Of a stretch of 64,000 nucleotides of DNA, positions 18,715-27,215 are shown one piece after another (position 1 is the first letter of the stretch; every line of letters begins with the position of its first letter). Origin of the DNA: Emcibacteraceae bacterium (GTDB lineage Bacteria; Pseudomonadota; Alphaproteobacteria; Sphingomonadales; Emcibacteraceae); the NCBI GenBank assembly GCA_021774795.1, contig JAJFIR010000053.1:310001-374000 (forward strand), in the 5' to 3' direction. The notes below the pieces were generated by a model, which made no database searches, was not told where the DNA came from, and saw only the letters and a program-made list of their open reading frames with translations. A program made the translations under genes and the position numbers.

Positions 18715-18963
18715 ATGTGGGTTTCTATCATTTTGGCGGCATCAATTCCGCTTGTATTGCTCATCGGATATTGGAATAGGAAAGGGGCGACTGACGACAA
18801 AACAAAGGGGATTGGCTGGCAATTTATTCGGTATAATGTGTTATGCATTTCGCTCCCGCTCGTTGGACTCTTGGCGTTAAATAATGTTCTAACAGGTGAA
18901 GTTGCAACGGTTATCGCGGGTATAGTTGGTTTTGCGTTCGGTAAAACGAGCGATAAGTCATAG
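18715..18963 (+). CDS. Small two-helix membrane protein, unknown function
   Basis: 82 residues from the ATG preceded by ACGGAGA at a normal distance. The frame is open to 18652, but that extension would cross the terminator. Two hydrophobic helices are seen (about 1-20, MWVSIILAASIPLVLLIGYW, and about 44-75, LCISLPLVGLLALNNVL with VATVIAGIVGFAFGK), joined by a charged loop with Lys/Asp. No known family is recognised. It may be translated from read-through of the terminator between it and the propeller gene. Confidence 0.6.
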   Translation: MWVSIILAASIPLVLLIGYWNRKGATDDKTKGIGWQFIRYNVLCISLPLVGLLALNNVLTGEVATVIAGIVGFAFGKTSDKS

Positions 18964-18968
18964 TGACA

Positions 18969-19103
18969 ATGAGCGACGATCAGAGCGGCTGGGATTATGG
19001 GTTTATGGGAAATTCAGCCATCGATACATCAAATAATTATGCAGAGCCATTTATTCATATTGGAAAAATCCTTTATCCTTGTATTCGATCAATTATGATT
19101 TAG
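18969..19103 (+). CDS. Possible 44-residue small ORF
   Basis: An ATG six bases after the preceding stop opens 44 codons (MSDDQSGWDYGFMGNSAIDT... ending IRSIMI). No clear Shine-Dalgarno sequence precedes it and nothing is recognised in it. It is listed because it fills most of the gap before the NhaC cluster; it may be chance. Confidence 0.2.
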   Translation: MSDDQSGWDYGFMGNSAIDTSNNYAEPFIHIGKILYPCIRSIMI

Positions 19104-19139
19104 GGTTATAAGAAAATAATAAATTGCTAGGGGAATAAA

Positions 19140-20651
19140 TTGGAAAGTTACGGTTTTTTATCTGTCATACCGCCTGCTTTAAGCGTGTGTCTTGCGATAT
19201 ATACGCGCAACATAATCATTTCCTTAACCGCCGGAGCACTAAGCGGTACTTTAATACTTACAGACTTTAATCCGTTTTTTGCCATTATCACTTTGCTTGA
19301 AGATCACGTATTTGTTCAGGTATCAAGCAGTTCAAACACTCAGGTAATTTTAATTACGTTGTGTATTGGCGGATTTGTTAGAATGCTCGAGAAGTCGGGT
19401 GGTGCTAAAGCTTTTTCGAGTGTGATTGTCAAATTTGTATCTAATCCGGTTCGGGGGCAATTGGCCGCTTGGGTGTCGGGACTTAGCGTATTTTTTACGG
19501 ATACAGGTAATTCACTTATCGTAGGGCCACTTTTTAAGCCCGTGTTCAGAGAGCTAGAAATTTGCCGTGAAAAATTAGCCTATATTATTGATACCACGGC
19601 TGCTCCCGTTAGTATTCTGGTGCCATTTGTCGGCTGGGGGGTTTATATCATGAGCCTCATTGAAAATTCATATAGCGACATAGGGATCGAGGGAGAACCA
19701 TTCGCCGTTCTTCTTAGTGTTTGGCCTTATCAGTTTTACGCGTTTCTGGCTTTGCTTTCGGTTCCGATGATTTTATCAACCGGTAAAGATTTTGGTCCGA
19801 TGGCTGATGCGCAAAAAATATATATGAAAGATTTAGATGAAGGTGTTTTTGATGTTGAGTTCTTGAACGCTGAAACGGAAGCAAATAGTAAGGAAGAGAC
19901 AAAATTAATTGTGGTAGCTTTACCCTTTCTTATCATGCTTGCTACACTAGGCTTTATTTTGATTTATTTTGGCATGACGGAGGGTGTTAAAAGCGTCCAT
20001 GTTAATGCCGGAATATGCACCGCGTATATTTTTGCGTCACTAGCTTGTGCTTATTTGATGAAGCAATATAAGAATATTACTTTTAACACCTCGCTTGATC
20101 AGTTTTTTAAGGGCATGGGTGACCTTATCAGCGTGTGCTGCATTTTAGCACTAGCGTGGTCATTGAGTTCTATTTGTAAAGAATTGCAAACAGGGGAGTA
20201 CCTAGCGACCCTTGTAGGGAACCGCATTGATCCAATATTCTTTCCGGTTGTTGTATTTTTAATTGGTGCTGTAATGTCTTTTGCGACGGGATCATCATAT
20301 GGTACTTTTGCAATCCTAATGGCAACGACACTGCCGGTCGCGCATATTCTTGATGCGTCACTGGTATTGACAATTGCTGCTATTTTGAGTGGCGGTTTAT
20401 TTGGTGATCATACCTCCCCCATTTCCGACACCACGGTTCTCGCATCAATGGGATCTAGTTGCCCGCATATCGATCATGTGACCACCCAGTTTTATTACGC
20501 TGCGCTTACGGGACTTCTGACGATGATTGCATTTATCATAGTTGCGCTCTATCCGTCACCGACGGTTATCATTATCATGCTTGCCGTTCAGTATATTGTA
20601 ATTCGAGCCGTGATGCGTTTTTTTGGTAAAATCAGTGTAGTGGAACGCTGA
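19140..20651 (+). CDS. Na+/H+ antiporter NhaC family, paralogue 1
   Basis: 503 residues. TTG start at 19140, chosen because the following MESYGFLSVIPPALSVCLAIYTRNI aligns with the ATG-started N-termini of the two paralogues. GGGGAATAAA precedes it. About eleven to twelve hydrophobic helices are visible, with conserved NhaC-type motifs: FTDTGNSLIVGPLFKPVF, DTTAAPVSILVPFVGWGVYI, SFATGSSYGTFAILMA and GGLFGDHTSPISDTTVLAS. The family exchanges Na+ for H+ across the inner membrane. A charged central loop (about 235-262) differs most among the three copies. Confidence 0.88.
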   Translation: MESYGFLSVIPPALSVCLAIYTRNIIISLTAGALSGTLILTDFNPFFAIITLLEDHVFVQVSSSSNTQVILITLCIGGFVRMLEKSGGAKAFSSVIVKFVSNPVRGQLAAWVSGLSVFFTDTGNSLIVGPLFKPVFRELEICREKLAYIIDTTAAPVSILVPFVGWGVYIMSLIENSYSDIGIEGEPFAVLLSVWPYQFYAFLALLSVPMILSTGKDFGPMADAQKIYMKDLDEGVFDVEFLNAETEANSKEETKLIVVALPFLIMLATLGFILIYFGMTEGVKSVHVNAGICTAYIFASLACAYLMKQYKNITFNTSLDQFFKGMGDLISVCCILALAWSLSSICKELQTGEYLATLVGNRIDPIFFPVVVFLIGAVMSFATGSSYGTFAILMATTLPVAHILDASLVLTIAAILSGGLFGDHTSPISDTTVLASMGSSCPHIDHVTTQFYYAALTGLLTMIAFIIVALYPSPTVIIIMLAVQYIVIRAVMRFFGKISVVER

Positions 20652-20829
20652 AATGAACTGTGTAGCCGGGTAATACCGCATCCATAATTAAATCATCTTA
20701 TTGCTTTGACTTACCCCTAAGATCATTTAGTGTAAATGAACAAAATATGAATCCCGGTAACAAATAAACTACCCAATGGGTAAAATAATATCGCGGGAAA
20801 CCAATAGTTAAATATAAAAGAGTATCGAT

Positions 20830-22335
20830 ATGGAAGATTACGGTGTTTTATCAATTCTACCGCCTGCTTTGAGCATTTGTCTCGCAATATATACCCGCAA
20901 TATTATCTTTTCATTGGCTCTAGGTGCCTATAGTGGTGCATTAATTTTGGCCAACTTCAATCCATTGCTCGCGTTCGCAGAACTTCTTGAAAAACATGCT
21001 TTCATCCAAGTGTCCTCCGGATCTAACACTCAAGTAATTGTTGTTATGCTGGCGATTGGCGGTTTTATACATATGTTGGATAAATCGGGTGGTTCGCGTG
21101 CCTTCGCGTCGGTGATGGTGACGTTTATTTCTAATCCGGTGAGGGCGCAGCTCGCGGCATGGACGACAGGGTTAAGTGTGTTTTTTACCGATAGTGGAAA
21201 CGCTCTTATCGTCGGGCCGCTTTTTAAACCGGTTTTTCGAGAATTAAAAATATGTAGGGAAAAACTGGCCTATATTATTGACACAACTGCCGCACCGTTA
21301 AGTATCTTAATTCCTTTTGTTGGTTGGGGCGTATATATTATGAGCCTCATAGAAAATGCCTATGGTGACGTGGGACTTACAGACGAGCCTTTTGCCGTGC
21401 TGCTTAGCGTGTGGCCATACCAATTCTATGCCATTCTTGCTCTTCTTTCTATTCCAATGATCCTGATGACCGGCAAAGATTTTGGGCCTATGGCCCGGGC
21501 GCAAACAAGATATAATGAAGCCTTGAGGGAGGGAACGCTTGAAGAAGAACTTATCACCGAAGAGGAAAAAAAGGACGCTCCGCGCATCAGCACTGTCGCT
21601 TTACCGCTTTCGATCATGCTTGCGACGATGGTGATTTATTTAACTTACTTTGTTTATGTAGAACAAGGCATTAAAAGCATACATGTTCGTGCAGGAATTT
21701 GTCTTTCTTATATTTTTGCTTCCTTGGCATGTGCCTATTTGATGAAAAAGCATAAAAAAGCGACTTACAAAGAGAGCATCAATTTATTTGTGCGGGGAAT
21801 GGAAAAACTTGTTTTTATTTGTTTTGTTCTCGTGCTGGCATGGACATTAAGTTCGCTTTGTAGGGAACTGCATACCGGTGATTATCTGGCGACATTAATA
21901 GGGGATAGAATTCAGCCAAGCTTCCTGCCGCTCATTGTTTTCTTCCTTGGGGCGATAATGTCTTTCGCAACTGGATCATCATATGGCACTTTTGCCATTT
22001 TAATGATCATTGTTGTGCCGGTCGCCCATACACTTGATGCGCCTATGATTTTAACAATAGCCGCTGTCTTAAGTGGCGGACTATTTGGTGATCACACCTC
22101 GCCGATTTCTGATACGACGGTACTGGCCTCTATGGGGGCGGGATGTGCGCATATTGACCATGTATCGACGCAGTTTACCTATGCCTTCATTAACGGCGTT
22201 ATGACAATGTTGGCGTTTGTTGTCGCAGGTTTTTACCAGTCACCAATGATCATATTAGGAATGATCATCCTACAGTTCTTTGCAATTAAGTTGATTATGA
22301 ATAAATTTGGTCATAAAGCTAGCGGTGAGGTCTAA
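20830..22335 (+). CDS. Na+/H+ antiporter NhaC family, paralogue 2
   Basis: 501 residues, ATG start. It is colinear with its neighbours from start to end: MEDYGVLSILPPALSICLAI, FTDSGNALIVGPLFKPVF, DTTAAPLSILIPFVGWGVY, SFATGSSYGTFAILMII and GGLFGDHTSPISDTTVLAS are all kept. The central loop here is very acidic (EGTLEEELITEEEKKDAP). A 178-base gap upstream suggests its own promoter. By eye it is closer to paralogue 3 than to paralogue 1 in the RGMEKLV segment. Ion selectivity cannot be read from sequence. Confidence 0.88.
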   Translation: MEDYGVLSILPPALSICLAIYTRNIIFSLALGAYSGALILANFNPLLAFAELLEKHAFIQVSSGSNTQVIVVMLAIGGFIHMLDKSGGSRAFASVMVTFISNPVRAQLAAWTTGLSVFFTDSGNALIVGPLFKPVFRELKICREKLAYIIDTTAAPLSILIPFVGWGVYIMSLIENAYGDVGLTDEPFAVLLSVWPYQFYAILALLSIPMILMTGKDFGPMARAQTRYNEALREGTLEEELITEEEKKDAPRISTVALPLSIMLATMVIYLTYFVYVEQGIKSIHVRAGICLSYIFASLACAYLMKKHKKATYKESINLFVRGMEKLVFICFVLVLAWTLSSLCRELHTGDYLATLIGDRIQPSFLPLIVFFLGAIMSFATGSSYGTFAILMIIVVPVAHTLDAPMILTIAAVLSGGLFGDHTSPISDTTVLASMGAGCAHIDHVSTQFTYAFINGVMTMLAFVVAGFYQSPMIILGMIILQFFAIKLIMNKFGHKASGEV

Positions 22336-22419
22336 AATTAAATAGAATAGAAATTCGATATATGAAAGGTTTGATGATATATTGTGCTTTTCTATGACTA
22401 GGTTTGTTGAGAGTTTAAT

Positions 22420-23925
22420 ATGGAAGACTACGGCATATTATCCATTGTCCCTGCTTCGTTGAGTATTGTTCTGGCAATATATACACGCAATATCATTTTT
22501 TCGCTGGCGATTGGTATTTTTTGTGGCTCGATGATTTTAACGGAATTTAATCCGTTTTTCGCCATAACCGATTTGATGGAAAAACGGATATTTGTGCAAG
22601 TATCAAATGAATTAAATATTCAGGTGATTGTTGTTACTTTGGCCATTGGTGGATTTATCCAGTTACTGGATAAATCCGGCGGTGCGCAAGCTTTTTCGAG
22701 CGTCATAACCAAATTTATCTCAACGCCGGTTCGGGCACAGCTTGGGGCATGGTTTGCGGGTATCAGCGTATTTTTCACCGACACAGGAAACGCTTTGATA
22801 ATCGGCCCTTTATTTAAGCCCGTATTCAATGAGTTAAAAATATGTCGAGAGAAATTCGCGTTTATTCTGGATAGCACCGCCGCACCGGTAAGCATTCTTA
22901 TCCCCTTCGTGGGATGGGGTGTTTATATTATGAGCCTAATCGAAAATTCCTATGCGGATGCGGGACTGCCGGATGACGCTTTTCAAGTACTACTAAATAT
23001 ATGGCCTTATCAATTTTATGCCTTTTTGGCACTTGCATCCATTCCGATGGTATTGTCAACTGGCCGCGATTTTGGTCCAATGGCGAAAGCTCAGGAAAAT
23101 TATAATCTAGCCCTTAAAAATGGAACGCCCGGTGGGGAAGAGCATACACCTATGGAGTCCGAAGCGGAAACGAGTAAGCCAAGAATGAGCGTAGTTGTCT
23201 TGCCGCTATCGGTCATGTTGGTAACCATGGGTGGATACATTATATATTATGCAGCCGTGGAAGGAATGAAAAGCACACATGTAAGGGCGGCAATTGCCAT
23301 TTCTTATTTGCTCGCATCACTTTGCTGTGCGTATCTCATGAAGAAACACCAAAATATTACATATAACCAATCAATGAACCAATTTGTACGGGGCATGGAA
23401 AAACTCGTGTTAATATGTTTAATATTGGCTTTGGCTTGGTCCTTAAGTTCAATTTGCAAAGATCTGCAAACCGGTGATTATCTTGCATCTGTAATTGGCG
23501 ACACGATTGATCCGAATTTTTTGCCGTTAATCGTATTTGTTCTCGGCGCGATAATGTCTTTCGCGACGGGGACATCATATGGGACTTTTGCTATTTTAGT
23601 CGCGATTGTGGTGCCGCTTGGACATGCGTTGGACGCGCCTATGGTGTTGACGCTCGCCGGCGTGTTAAGCGGAGGTTTATTTGGCGATCATACATCACCA
23701 ATATCTGATACCACCGTTTTGGCCTCTATGGGTGCCGATTGCCCGCATATTGATCATGTATCAACACAATTATCTTATGCCCTTGTTTCTGGTTCTATGG
23801 CAATTCTCGCGTTTACGGTGGCGGGTTTTTATCAATCTCCGATGATTATTCTCGCGATGCTGGTTGTACAGTTTTTCGTTCTTCACGTTATTATGAGAAT
23901 GTACGGAAGAATAGCACTGAAATAG
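22420..23925 (+). CDS. Na+/H+ antiporter NhaC family, paralogue 3
   Basis: 501 residues, ATG start preceded by GAGAGTTT. It has the full set of family motifs, with small changes: FTDTGNALIIGPLFKPVF, DSTAAPVSILIPFVGWGVY (Ser for the usual second Thr), SFATGTSYGTFAILVAI and GGLFGDHTSPISDTTVLAS. The variable loop contains GTPGGEEHTPMESEAETSKP. The three copies have equal lengths, motif order and spacing, which points to tandem duplication followed by divergence, mainly in the cytoplasmic loop. The gap to paralogue 2 is 84 bases. Confidence 0.88.
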   Translation: MEDYGILSIVPASLSIVLAIYTRNIIFSLAIGIFCGSMILTEFNPFFAITDLMEKRIFVQVSNELNIQVIVVTLAIGGFIQLLDKSGGAQAFSSVITKFISTPVRAQLGAWFAGISVFFTDTGNALIIGPLFKPVFNELKICREKFAFILDSTAAPVSILIPFVGWGVYIMSLIENSYADAGLPDDAFQVLLNIWPYQFYAFLALASIPMVLSTGRDFGPMAKAQENYNLALKNGTPGGEEHTPMESEAETSKPRMSVVVLPLSVMLVTMGGYIIYYAAVEGMKSTHVRAAIAISYLLASLCCAYLMKKHQNITYNQSMNQFVRGMEKLVLICLILALAWSLSSICKDLQTGDYLASVIGDTIDPNFLPLIVFVLGAIMSFATGTSYGTFAILVAIVVPLGHALDAPMVLTLAGVLSGGLFGDHTSPISDTTVLASMGADCPHIDHVSTQLSYALVSGSMAILAFTVAGFYQSPMIILAMLVVQFFVLHVIMRMYGRIALK

Positions 23926-24094
23926 AGATTTTTTCTATGATTCATAGAGAAAGCACACATTTTTAGTCAATCTCCACGTATTCTACATCGTAAATTCATC
24001 TATTCATCAAGCACGTCTTTTTTACCTAATCTATTAATTTGGTCATAAGTAAATAATATTTTCAGATTTAATATAAACCGAAAAGGACGACAGA

Positions 24095-24454
24095 ATGACA
24101 ACCGAAAAATATTTAATTAATTGCCAGGAAGGCGCGGGACATGTGGAACGTGCCACCATTTCATTTATTTTAGCAGCGACAGCATCCAAGACTGCTGATA
24201 CAGCCGTATTTCTAACATCTGATGCAGCCGTACTTTGCACAAAAGGCGGTGCTGATGGAATGGTCGCTGAGGGGTTAGAGCCTCTCTCCGATCTTATAAA
24301 TCAGTTCGTCGGAAATGGCGGCAAACTTTGGTTATGCCCGGTCTGTGCAAAAACGAAGGGTATTACTGAGGAAGACTTAATTGAAATTGCTGAAATTGCT
24401 GGCGCGCCAAAGACAATGGCCTTTCTTGCTAGCGGTGCAAAATTATTAGCGTAA
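24095..24454 (+). CDS. DsrE/DsrF-like family protein
   Basis: 119 residues, soluble. It begins MTTEKYLINCQEGAGHVERATISFILAATA and has VFLTSDAAVLCTKGGADGM, with a Cys in the usual DsrE position, and LWLCPVCAKTKGITEEDL with a CPVC pair. DsrE-fold proteins take part in sulfur relay or sulfane-sulfur handling. It precedes the cysteine synthase-glutaredoxin fusion by 23 bases, so a common sulfur or redox role is likely. The exact function is unknown. The ribosome-binding sequence AAAGGACGA is at a normal distance. Confidence 0.85.
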   Translation: MTTEKYLINCQEGAGHVERATISFILAATASKTADTAVFLTSDAAVLCTKGGADGMVAEGLEPLSDLINQFVGNGGKLWLCPVCAKTKGITEEDLIEIAEIAGAPKTMAFLASGAKLLA

Positions 24455-24477
24455 CTAAAATAATCCGGAGATGAGAC

Positions 24478-25968
24478 ATGGATAAAATTTATAACAATAT
24501 AGCCGAAACAATTGGTAATACACCGGTGGTTAAACTTAACAATATTGGACCAAAGAACGTCAATATATACGCCAAGCTAGAATATTTTAATCCGCTTGGT
24601 TCAGTTAAAGACAGACTTGCTTTAGGTGTAATTGAGGATGCTGAACGAAAAGGTGACCTAAAACAAGGGCAAACCATCATCGAAGCGACCAGCGGGAATA
24701 CCGGTATTGCCCTTGCCATGGTATGCGCACAGCGCGGTTACCCGCTTGTCATAACAATGGCAGAAAGTTTTAGTGTCGAGCGACGGAAATTAATGCGTTA
24801 TTTAGGCGCAAAGGTCGTGCTCACGCCAGCCTCTGAAAAGGGTTCGGGTATGGTTGCAAAAGCCAAGGAACTAGCTGAAGAACACGGATGGTGGCAATCA
24901 AAGCAGTTTGAAAATCCTGCAAATGCCGATATTCATGCGAAAACAACAGCTATCGAAATTCTTGATGACTTTGATGACGTTGGCCTTGATTTTTGGGTTT
25001 CGGGATTTGGGTCTGGTGGAACAATCAGCGGTGTTTCTCGTGTTTTAAAGGAAAAAAGCCCCGGTACCAAAATCATCGCCTGTGAACCGGATAATGCGCA
25101 GCTATTAGCGAGCGGTATTCCGCAAGCGCGTAATGCTGACGGTTCAAATGCGCAAAGCCATCCGAATTTTAGGCCACATCTTATGCAGGGTTGGTCACCG
25201 GATTTTATTCCCAAACTAACTGAGCAGGCAGTACATAACGGTGCTATAGACGACCTTATCGCAGTTGACGGTAAATTCGCTCTGGAATGCTCGAAAAACT
25301 TAGCGCAGAAAGAAGGCATATTTGCCGGTGTGACAGCGGGCGCTACTTTGGCCGCTGCGCTTGAAATCGCTAAATCCGCACCTGATGGCTCTAATATACT
25401 TGTGATGATCCCCGACACCGGTGAGCGTTATTTGAGCACACCACTATTTGACTGGGTCGCAACTGAAATGACCGATGAAGAGAAAGAAATTTCAAAATCA
25501 TCACCCAATTACAGATTTGATGTTGCGTCGGCACCAGCAGTTAAACCGGATGAAGAACAAAAAGTCGCCTTAGATGAGGATGCCGTGAAGGAAGTTGACA
25601 ACGCTGTGAGTTCGAAAGATAAATCTGTTGTAATGTTTGGATTGGAATGGTGCGAGTTTTGTTGGTCGGTTAAGAAGATGTGTGCTGAATATGGAATTAA
25701 TTTTAAATCGGTCGATATAGATGCTGTGGAATATCAGGAAAATAATCGTGGCGGCAAAATTCGAGAAGCTTTAAAAAACAAAACCACATGGAATACATTT
25801 CCTCAAATCTTCATTGATGGGGAGTTTATTGGGGGGTGTACCGATATTTTTGATAATTGTAAAGACGGAAGTTTGCAAAAAAGACTTGCTGATCTGAATT
25901 TTAGCTTTAATGATACGGTGAATAAAGATCCATATAGCTTCCTACCGGGGTGGCTACATCCCAGGTAA
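24478..25968 (+). CDS. Cysteine synthase with fused C-terminal glutaredoxin
   Basis: 496 residues. Residues 1 to about 330 are a fold-type II PLP enzyme of the CysK/cystathionine beta-synthase group: NTPVVKLNN, PLGSVKDRLALG with PLP Lys-44, EATSGNTGIALAM, GSGGTISGVS and VMIPDTGERYLSTPL. An acidic linker (about 345-378) joins a glutaredoxin domain with WCEFC (active-site Cys 392 and 395) and FPQIFIDGEFIGGCTD, the glutathione-binding cis-Pro and GG motifs. It would make cysteine from O-acetylserine and sulfide. The fused glutaredoxin may reduce a thiol or release bound sulfur. Ordinary CysK is about 310-320 residues, so the fusion is the odd feature. It follows a DsrE gene. Confidence 0.9.
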   Translation: MDKIYNNIAETIGNTPVVKLNNIGPKNVNIYAKLEYFNPLGSVKDRLALGVIEDAERKGDLKQGQTIIEATSGNTGIALAMVCAQRGYPLVITMAESFSVERRKLMRYLGAKVVLTPASEKGSGMVAKAKELAEEHGWWQSKQFENPANADIHAKTTAIEILDDFDDVGLDFWVSGFGSGGTISGVSRVLKEKSPGTKIIACEPDNAQLLASGIPQARNADGSNAQSHPNFRPHLMQGWSPDFIPKLTEQAVHNGAIDDLIAVDGKFALECSKNLAQKEGIFAGVTAGATLAAALEIAKSAPDGSNILVMIPDTGERYLSTPLFDWVATEMTDEEKEISKSSPNYRFDVASAPAVKPDEEQKVALDEDAVKEVDNAVSSKDKSVVMFGLEWCEFCWSVKKMCAEYGINFKSVDIDAVEYQENNRGGKIREALKNKTTWNTFPQIFIDGEFIGGCTDIFDNCKDGSLQKRLADLNFSFNDTVNKDPYSFLPGWLHPR

Positions 25969-25974
25969 AGTTTC

Positions 25975-27204
25975 TTGAAATTAAATACTGACAGATTACA
26001 TGAGCGTATCGCGGCACTCGCTGAAATTGGAAAAACTTCTGATGATGGCGCGTGCCGCATTGCTTTAACCGACACCGATAAGCAGGGCAGAGACTTACTT
26101 GTCAACTGGTTCAGGGAAACAGGACTTAAAGTAGAAATAGACGAAATAGGAAATATATTTGCCACTCTTGCAGGACGAAAAAATGGCACCCAAATTATGA
26201 TGGGATCTCATATTGACACTGTTGGAAATGGTGGACATCTTGATGGTTGTTACGGTGTAATTGCAGCGTTGGAAGTTATAGAAACATTCATTGAGCAAGA
26301 TAAAGTCCCACAATATGATTTAACGGTCGCTATTTTTACAAATGAAGAAGGTGTAAGGTTCCAGCCGGATATGATGGGGTCGCTGGTTTATGTGAACGGA
26401 ATGTCCGTAGAAAATGCACATGATACGATTTCAACAGATGGGATAACACTAAAGGAAGAATTAACAAGGACAGGTTATCTTGGTTCCATGAAATGCGGCT
26501 TAATTCGTCCATATGCCTTTCTTGAGCTTCATATTGAACAGGGCCCTATTTTAGAGAAAAAAGGTATTACAATAGGTGCGGTTGATAATGTGCAGGGGAT
26601 ATCATGGACAGATGTGGTTTTTAAGGGCCAATCCAATCACGCCGGCACAACGCCAATGGAAATGAGGCATGATGCGGGGTTCGCGGCATCCAAACTGACT
26701 GTAGCGGTCAGGGAAATTGCGAATGTAGTCGGCTCAGGCCAAGTTGCGACAGTGGGTGTGATTAACCCCAAACCCAATCTTATAAACGTTGTGCCGGGTG
26801 AAGCTCAATTGACGGTTGATTTGCGAAATAGTGACGCTAAGAAACTGAAAATCGCCGAATTTCTTCTTCATGAGAAAATTAAAGAAATTTGTGAAGATGA
26901 GGAGGTAACATGTCAAACCGACCAATTGGTTCGATTTGATCCGGTGAAGTTTGATAGTAGAATTTCTGATTTAATTGCTACTACGGCTAACTATTTGAAT
27001 TTGTCCTGCGTGCATATTAATTCCGGAGCGGGGCATGACGCACAAATGATGGCGCGCATTTGCCCAACAGCGATGATATTTGTGCCGTCACGCGATGGTA
27101 TCAGTCACAACCCAAAAGAATATACTGATCCGGAATTTCTGGACGCGGGACTTGAAGTGCTTTTTGAAACGGTTTACAGGTTGGATAAAGGATATCTGGA
27201 CTAA
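25975..27204 (+). CDS. M20 family Zn-dependent amidohydrolase (hydantoinase/carbamoylase type)
   Basis: 409 residues. TTG start at 25975, six bases after the previous stop and preceded by AGGTAAAG. Two-metal signatures are present: MMGSHIDTVGNGGHLDGCYGV (first ligands), FTNEEGVRFQ (catalytic Glu), LELHIEQGP, NHAGTTPMEMRHDA in the dimerisation domain, and INSGAGHDAQMMA with the last ligand. This set fits N-carbamoyl-L-amino-acid hydrolase / allantoate amidohydrolase / beta-ureidopropionase relatives. The product of the reaction would be a free amino acid or ureidoglycolate with release of ammonia. The substrate is not determined by sequence. Confidence 0.87.
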   Translation: MKLNTDRLHERIAALAEIGKTSDDGACRIALTDTDKQGRDLLVNWFRETGLKVEIDEIGNIFATLAGRKNGTQIMMGSHIDTVGNGGHLDGCYGVIAALEVIETFIEQDKVPQYDLTVAIFTNEEGVRFQPDMMGSLVYVNGMSVENAHDTISTDGITLKEELTRTGYLGSMKCGLIRPYAFLELHIEQGPILEKKGITIGAVDNVQGISWTDVVFKGQSNHAGTTPMEMRHDAGFAASKLTVAVREIANVVGSGQVATVGVINPKPNLINVVPGEAQLTVDLRNSDAKKLKIAEFLLHEKIKEICEDEEVTCQTDQLVRFDPVKFDSRISDLIATTANYLNLSCVHINSGAGHDAQMMARICPTAMIFVPSRDGISHNPKEYTDPEFLDAGLEVLFETVYRLDKGYLD

Positions 27205-27215
27205 TTATTATACGG

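Noticed and set aside
20770-20782. Inverted repeat TACCC-AAT-GGGTA upstream of NhaC paralogue 2
   Set aside because: Arms are only five bases and no T tract follows; it may be chance in AT-rich DNA.
23934-23948. Hairpin TCTATG-ATT-CATAGA after NhaC paralogue 3
   Set aside because: The T tract precedes rather than follows the stem, so it is not a normal terminator for the plus-strand gene.
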